From assembly GCA_020466095.1 (NCBI GenBank), contig CM035807.1:25014129-25078128 (forward strand): 64,000 nt of DNA, given 5' to 3'. Positions 58,101 to 64,000 of this stretch are shown here, piece by piece (within the stretch, counting starts at the first letter, position 1; each line of letters begins with the position of its first letter). The position numbers and the translations under genes are program-made. Under the pieces are notes generated by a model. That model was given only the letters and a program-made list of their open reading frames with translations. It searched no databases and had not been told where the DNA came from. Source of the stretch: Chlorops oryzae (Eukaryota > Arthropoda > Insecta > Diptera > Chloropidae).

Positions 58101-58574
58101 TGCCCACTATTAGCAAATAATAAGGATAAATGGGGTCTGGCATTGGATGGTCAGTTGAAACACGAAGATACGAATCTAGCATCGAGTACGCTTATAACGA
58201 ATCCCACACAACGTGAAAGTCTTGGCATCATTGTACATTATAAGGTTAAAGTGAAATTATTAATTGGTAACTCATTGCTCGGTAACGATCTTGTCGCCGA
58301 ATTACCTTTCACGCTGATGCATCCGAAACCCGAAGAAGAAGAGAATCAATTGTTCATGGATAAGTCTCCTCGACAGAGCATACGTGACGGACAATTGGTG
58401 TCGATTGGCGGTAATGATGTTGCTGGCGCAGCAGTCGCATCAACGGATCTGATGCAAACAGATGTACCAACTACGAATCTGATACAACTCGATGAAGACG
58501 ACGCACAGGACGATGATATAATATTTGAAGATTTTGCACGTCTAAGGCTAAAAGGAGCTGAAACGGAAGCATAA
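49115..58574 (+). CDS. krz: Kurtz, non-visual beta-arrestin (441 aa)
   Basis: Coding exons 49115-49589 and 57724-58574 join as [20 protein letters not shown] to 441 codons plus TAA. The start is the only in-frame ATG near the conserved N-terminus ([20 protein letters not shown]). The N-arrestin domain includes [20 protein letters not shown]; the C-domain includes LHLEASLD-type text ([20 protein letters not shown]) and [10 protein letters not shown]. The tail carries a clathrin box, LIQLD (411-415), and the AP-2 motif FEDFARLR (426-433), so it is an endocytic arrestin. Beta-arrestins desensitise and internalise GPCRs; fly Krz also acts on Notch/Deltex and MAPK signalling. The coding sequence is intact. 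The 8,134-nt intron (49590-57723) holds many transposons. The 3' UTR carries a MITE at 58753-59147. Confidence 0.96.
50678..51300. mobile_element. Helentron-like repeat, copy A
   Basis: The end ACAAGTAAGGGTGCTATAGT is followed by a perfect small hairpin (GTCAGGCGAGCCTGAC) and then aatagaatacccgacacag. An inverted copy with the same end lies at 53695-54556. The hairpin close to the terminus recalls Helitron/Helentron 3' ends, but the family is not certain. The right boundary is approximate. Confidence 0.5.
51969..52151. mobile_element. CAGCCCGATTCTAAA-family MITE in krz intron
   Basis: The ends CAGCCCGATTCTAAACATTT and (inverse) CGGCCCTATTCTAAATGAAT bound 183 bp. Confidence 0.6.
53386..53477. 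mobile_element. CAGCCCGATTCTAAA-family MITE nested in mariner
   Basis: The ends CAGCTCGATTCTAAATATTC and (inverse) CAGCCCTATTCTAAATGAAT bound 92 bp between the mariner TIR and its transposase start. Confidence 0.65.
53695..54556. mobile_element. Helentron-like repeat, copy B
   Basis: An inverted relative of copy A: its right end reads GTCAGGCTTGCCTGAC, tataacacccttacttgt. The left part contains ctgtctgtccgtctgtctgt-like text and a duplicated ggtacctccagtactagggtctgt block (about 53974-53998 and 54255-54280). It splits the mariner right after the helix-turn-helix region. Confidence 0.55.
55653..55816. mobile_element. TAGGGGTATTCACAAAGG-type MITE, copy 2
   Basis: Same family as 11631-11802, 164 bp, with clean TAGGGG ... 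CCCCTA ends. It lies in the krz intron. Confidence 0.7.
56001..57065. repeat. about 210-bp direct repeats bracketing a retroelement fragment
   Basis: 56001-56217 and 56859-57065 both run from attgtaagga to cacgcta and are about 85-90 per cent alike by eye, with many single-base indels. The 641 bp between them is a non-LTR fragment whose tail touches the left copy and whose broken end touches the right copy. Confidence 0.65.
56218..56858 (-). mobile_element. non-LTR retrotransposon 3' fragment
   Basis: The minus strand at 56350-56703 encodes a post-RT C-terminal region with the CCHC-like finger seen in RNase H-bearing elements ([20 protein letters not shown], then [12 protein letters not shown]). 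The 3' end is a TAA-repeat tail (56218-56236), as in I-type elements. Only about 640 bp remain. Confidence 0.7.
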
Positions 58575-59800
58575 GCATTCAGAATGTCACAGCGCAACTT
58601 GCCATAACCACCTAATTACACACCTACCATAGTTTATACATATAAGCAGCAAAAAACTAGTTCAATTAGCTGTGAATCTTTGTTTGTATTGCATTGATCT
58701 TGAAGGAATTTTTCATAATTTTTGTTTTTTTTTTTTAATACCATTTATATTAGTAGGGATGCATCCGATATTTAGGGTTTCCGATATATCAGCATCGGTG
58801 ATATTTTTGGTACCTACTGATAAATGATAATTTGAGGAGCTGAAGGCTACGCAAACATTTTGTTATTGCTCATTGCCTTTTGTTTTTTTGGATTATTTTT
58901 AAATGTTTTACTGGTTGATAGAGATAAACTAACAATAAGAATGAACTCCTGCTTTTCTTAGCAGTTTCGGTAGATACACGGTAGAAGTCGCTTCATTAGA
59001 TATAAAGAAAAAAACATTGCTTTTCAAAATCATACTGAATTTCACTTCCTATCTAATTAACCCAGCATATCGACATCGGTATTTCCGATGTTTTAATAAG
59101 ACTATCGTTCTTGTATCGACATAAAACACATATCGATGCATCCCTACTATATATAGAGGCGAGTAAATCTCTCTCGTACTCAATTGAAAAGCACAAGAAT
59201 ACTAAAAACGAAAAAGTTGCACTAAATATACTAAACTAACTACATTAACTATACTCGTATAAATGTATAACTGTGTCTGTCTCTGTTTTGTAAACGAAAA
59301 ACAAAGTCAATGTTCAACTTGTAAATCTGTTTCCTTTCTTTTTTTTTTTTTTTTTTTTTTAACTATTATGTATATTTAGTCTAAGTGTGAATAATTATTG
59401 TCCAGTAATTTCGTTAAGTAAAAAGTACGAATTTGATGTTTAACATCGTTGGAATGATGGCTACAAAAGCAATTAGCATTTTGTAGTAATAATTTTAGCT
59501 ATATAAAAAACAAATATATACATATACATAAAAATATATATGTTTTCTGTCTACATGTATTTAACATTGTGTACAACTGATACGATGCGCAAAATATTTC
59601 CAATACTTTTGTTAAACAATTTATAAAGAAAAAAAAAAAGATTATTGTTACATACTTCTATTTGCCACAAAATACGATAAGCTTTAATAATTTTTTTATG
59701 TATTGTATTAATTTATAACAAAAAAAAAAAAAAAAAAAAAAAAAAACAAAAATAGAACAAATCTCGTAAATAGAAAACACCGAATCGGTTAAAATTGCAA
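58575..59800. other. krz 3' UTR and downstream flank
   Basis: Non-coding. It holds the MITE at 58753-59147, a T run at about 59339-59360 and an A run at about 59720-59746. The exact krz poly(A) site was not determined. Confidence 0.5.
58753..59147. mobile_element. GTAGGGATGCATCC MITE in krz 3' UTR region
   Basis: The ends GTAGGGATGCATCCGATAT and (inverse) GTAGGGATGCATCGATATG bound 395 bp, with internal ccgatatatcagcatcgg-type repeats. TIR form suggests hAT; the target duplication is not clean. Confidence 0.6.
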
Positions 59801-62800
59801 CTTTTCAATTGTGTCGCATTTGCAGGGTATAAGATGTTGCTGAGCCCTCAGAATTTTGTGGAATACGCTACCAGAAAAACTAATTATTCCTACAAAAAAT
59901 CGCTTAAGTTCAAACAATGCGCAAGCCCGCCTCACAGTGGTTACCTGAGGGATAACATTACGAAACGAGTCATTCAGGCATGTACTAGAAACCGAAATCT
60001 GACAATCGGAATTTTATTCAACTGTAATTTCATATATATATATATATGTATATCATAGACAAGCGAATGAAATAGGGCTCTGTGCAATTAAAAAACCGAC
60101 AGCAGTTCCGACCCAAAACCAAAACCAACAAAATCTGTAAATTCTATAGGAATTTTTGGTGGATGTTAATTCCGATTCCGTCAGCTTTCCGATTCTAGCA
60201 CATCAATTTTGATAGCATGTAACTGAATTTCAAAAATGTAGGTGCGGCATGAAATGCAATATGCCTGGTTTGATTAATTTGTTTCAATTATTTTCGCAAA
60301 TGAATTTGAAGATCATGTTTTACCTTAATTGTTAATGTTTTTTCTTGATATATAATGATCTTAAATTGAGCTAAAGTCAAATAAAAGGCATTTTACTGAA
60401 ATAAAACTCAGATGAAAAAGAAAATCAAAAAATATGGGAACATCGAGCACGGTGTGACTGCATCTTGTACCTTGTCTTGGATAAAATAAGCACATTCCGG
60501 AAAATAGGAACAAACGTTGTAAAACTGTTAACATAGAGTATTTGACTTAATTTTTTTTTTTTTTTTTTTGTATTAATTAAAAGAGAGAGAGCACAAATAA
60601 CGCCAAATATGCATTTTCAGAAGTCTTGATAGTGAGCAACTTATTTGTTTTTAAGTTTTCATTTTTAAATAGAGCTACAAATTTAAAGTCAAACTACAAG
60701 AAGTGTGCAAAATACGAGAATCGATGTATCATAAAATTGATATTTAAGATGCTGATTGAGATTAATGTCTACATATATTTAAACCGAAAATGAACTGTTT
60801 TTGTAACTTCAGCGCAGAAGCTTCATCTCAGTCAAATTAATTTATGTAAAGTAGATCTTTAAGTCGCAAAAGTCTCGCAATATTAATAACTGACATTTTA
60901 CCACAATTATATGAGAATTTCATTTCGTTCATGATTTAAAGCAATTAAGTCAAATGCCTGAGCAAATAATTGAGAGAGCAAAACGAAGAGATCTTTTATC
61001 AAGTTATCAGGACTGACATTAAGTTGCAGATTAGATTCTTATGTAAAACAAATTGCCCACAGTGAAACTCATAAATACATACATGACTGTAAGTTTATGA
61101 AAGAATTGTGGTATTCACACCGCTATTGGTAGTTCGATTATTAAAAAAAAAACAAAAATAACAAATTATTATATTTAAAAAGTATCGACTAACGAATTAA
61201 TGAACCACCGATAGCCATGTGAATACCAGTAATGACTTTGTTTGTCCATCTGAAGTGTGTTATCATTTTTTGTTGTTTCAACACAGAGTGAAAAATTGCG
61301 GGTATTCACAGATGTAACAGGAATTTGCTATCGAAACAGAAACAAATTATGGGGACTCTTCGAGAAATCTGAATTAAAAAAATTTTTTTAAACCTTTTTC
61401 CATTATAAATTAAATGGATGGGCCACAGATTGTGCTACATGTGCCAGGATATTCTTCAGGCTATTGATTGATGCACGATTATGTTTACTTCAGCCTATGG
61501 CGTATTGCTATCTATGGTTAAACTTTTTATGCTTAAATCAACATATCTTCTTCTTTTTCTTAGCGACTATTAATCCCGTTTACAACGGGGTGCGCTTTGT
61601 GGTCTTAATGATGTGATGAAATTTTTCTTACAGCCGACCTGTCGCAATCTGTATCGCTTTAGAAGGAAGAGTGGGACCTATAGTTTAATGCCGATTCCGA
61701 ACGGCAAATTTCTTTTTCGGCTTTTTATAGTTAAATTTTAGCTTCATCGGTGGATGTCAATACCAAAAAAATGTCCGCTTATATGGCCATCTTGCTTATC
61801 CCCAGAGTCTGGCTTTGTCTATATTTTTTTTTTTTTTTGTTGCTAGAGACTGCTAAAGAGTTGCTATAAAAATGTAAATAAAATCTAGATGAAATTAAGA
61901 TTTCTAAATTAGCAATATGTTTGTGAATACCTCTATTCAAAAACCAAAAAAAAAAAAAAAAAAATGATTCAGTGTAATAAGACTTTAAGAAAAAAAATCG
62001 GAGCAAAGAGTTGAGCTGATTATTATGAAATCACTTGGAATTAAAAAATGTATATACCTACATAATTGTTTTTTCAATTGAAAGTTTAAATCCATATATT
62101 TTCGAATTGATCTACTTGCCAGAGCTTAATGTCTGTATTTTTTTTCCTTTATAAATACAGTATTGATTCATATTGCGTTTTTTGTTTTTTGTTTGGTATT
62201 TCCACGACCGTTTTTATTTTTAAATTGTGTTGGGATAGTGCAAAGCGCTTTAAAGATGGAAGAACTGTGCTAGTTTACGAAAAAATTTGCCCTTCTTTCT
62301 TTTGTAATTTGTTAGAAAACATAAAAAATAAATTATATGTACCGAAAAAACTAAATATTTTCCTTTAATTATTTAATTTTAACAGTAGACGTGTTAATAC
62401 AGTGAGCTTTCTGTGGCATTGGTCACACTTTTTTTGAAATTTTTTCCTATGTAGTTTAGTCCACAGTTTTGTCGAGCTCTCATTCAGTTTTGTCATGGAA
62501 ATCATTCACGTGTTGGTCACTCGTTATATAGGGAAAACTATTAGTTGCTATCTACAATCGTGTTAGTCACTAGATTTATATTTATTTTAGACCCCAAACC
62601 TATTAGTTGCCTTTCTAAAGCAACGTTTTGCTAGTCTATAAAAAAAGGAAGGTCTACTCTACAGTAGACCTTTCAGTTGAAAATCACGTGTTTTCCGTAT
62701 ATGAAATATGAGAACTTAAATCTCTTCACATTTTGTACGTTTTCAAACCGATCCCAGAAATTTCGTCTCTGGGTCTGAACAATAAGAAACAATTTCAAAA

Positions 62801-62906
62801 CCATATGAAATGAATACAGCAATCTTCATAATTCAAACCGACCGATATATAAACACAACGATATCGTAACGATATTACCTTCGATTTTTGTGTTTAGCTG
62901 GGTATT

Positions 62907-63090
62907 CAGCCCGATTCTAATCCCTGCGGATTTGAAAAAAATTCTCGCATTCTAAACACACTAGGAAGGGAATATATAGGGAACAAGAATTTCGACAATT
63001 TTTAAGCAAACGCTTAGACTAAACCTTTCCAAGCGGAGAAAAATTTATGGGTAACTAATTCCCGGGGAATATTCATTTAGATTAGAGCTG
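62907..63090. mobile_element. CAGCCCGATTCTAAA-family MITE
   Basis: The ends CAGCCCGATTCTAATCCCTG and (inverse) CAGCTCTAATCTAAATGAAT bound 184 bp. Confidence 0.6.
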
Positions 63091-63437
63091 AAAGAGAAAA
63101 GTGGAAATATCCCATTTTTCAGCTCCTACTTAAAAAACTACAAGCACTATTTGGGTTTATTAAAAAGAACGGAATTTTAAAGATTATCATCTTGGCATTG
63201 AAATGATGTCAGACATAGTTAGTAACTAATACGATAATGTAAATAATTTTCCGTAAAAGAGGACTAACTGAACATTTGCTACCGAATTGATGGTAGATCC
63301 AAGACTGCACATACGAAAAAATAAACTAAAAATTTGTTTTGTCCTACCAATGGCACTGCCATCCAAAATTCTGAACGAAATCGCGGTGCTAAAAGCTGTG
63401 TTGACCTGTATTATTTGAAATAAAATATTTCATTAAT

Positions 63438-63565
63438 ATGCCTGCCACACGTAGATCGAAATTGAGCAATTTCAGAGCAAAATTTAAATTGACACAATTT
63501 CAAATGTCAAAATTGTTCTGAAATTTTATGAAATTGAGCAATTTCGATCTACGTGTGGCAGGCAT
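63438..63565. mobile_element. 128-bp palindromic MITE
   Basis: ATGCCTGCCACACGTAGATC and its exact inverse at the right end; perfect pairing extends about 37 bp (cgaaattgagcaatttc), with further imperfect pairing towards the centre. Confidence 0.75.
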
Positions 63566-64000
63566 TTTAATTGTATGCAGCATATGAAGGTTTCTAAGGA
63601 TCTTTTAAATTGAATTATATATTATTTAATTATTTAATTATTTTATTTTAAAAGGTCGATTTACGTAAAATGGTTTCTTTTCAGAACTATTTATCTATAT
63701 ACAATTGACTGCTATGTGTATGCATTGACTGCGGTTTGCCCTTTAGTAGGGGCTGCCAAATAGTTTCATGTGTTATTTGAAAATAATTAAATAAGAAATT
63801 CTTTTAGAGAGATTTTTTTTGCATCCAGGCTTTCATCATCGAGGTCACCGATTGTTTGCATTTTGAAAACATATATCCATACTTTTTCAATCATTTGTAG
63901 AGATCAATGCACATGAACTCATTTTTTTTTAGTGCGTAGACGAAATTAAACGAAAATGTTTAGGTAGTCAAGATATCGATGTTCGTTCGCTCTGATAAGT

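Larger units (their letters stand above)
59801..64000. other. gene-free 3' flank
   Basis: No recognisable exon. Contents: homopolymer runs (60550-60569, 61806-61820, 61946-61963), inverted tggtattcacac / gtgaatacca ends at about 61112-61229 that look like another small MITE, a small hairpin ggtctact/agtagacc at 62651-62670, and the two MITEs listed separately. Confidence 0.5.

Overview
The window looks like dipteran nuclear DNA, most likely from a higher fly of the tephritid type. It is AT-rich, genes carry short GT-AG introns (53-91 nt), TATCGATA (DRE-type) sites recur near promoters, and the proteins read as fly orthologues: Map205-like, Modulo, Muted/BLOC1S5, TMEM199/Vma12, JMJD6/PSR, RBM34 and the non-visual arrestin Kurtz. 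From memory and unchecked, Map205, mod and krz all lie in polytene region 100E-F of Drosophila melanogaster, so the order here looks like conserved synteny. The species call is an inference.

Layout. 1-8.4 kb: first large coding exon of a Map205-like gene on the minus strand, followed leftwards by an intron that runs off the window and is full of TIR elements. 8.4-12 kb: divergent intergenic space with a motif-dense TIR element and nested MITEs. 12-34.6 kb: four tandem head-to-tail copies of modulo. Copy 1 is a pseudogene; copies 2, 3 and 4 have complete three-exon reading frames of 543, 576 and 552 aa. 34.6-37.8 kb: a 1.56-kb TIR element containing a 245-bp palindrome. 37.8-44.3 kb: compact housekeeping cluster: TMEM199 and muted on the minus strand with only 2 nt between the muted stop and the TMEM199 start, PSR on plus, RBM34 on minus. 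44.3-47.9 kb: gene-free DNA with inverted-repeat elements. 47.9-59 kb: krz, with two coding exons split by an 8.1-kb intron packed with transposons. 59-64 kb: 3' flank without a recognisable gene.

The most notable biology is the mod array. Promoter and N-terminal coding sequence are almost identical in all copies, while the copies differ in the RNA-binding domains, acidic-tract length, a GC-AG intron (copy 2), a chimeric last exon (copy 3), and transposon insertions with matching empty sites in sister copies. The insertions and flanks give conflicting histories, which points to unequal crossing-over and gene conversion. Other leads are the muted-TMEM199 stop-start arrangement, a twin-primed non-LTR insertion nested in a DNA element, a 13-bp direct motif (TTGCACCCGCGAT) present five times in a transposon-like segment, and a non-LTR fragment bracketed by ~210-bp direct repeats.

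Limits: exon boundaries were placed by eye from splice consensus and reading-frame continuity. Orthology rests on recognised protein motifs, not a search. Transposon superfamily names are inferred from TIR and target-site-duplication form.
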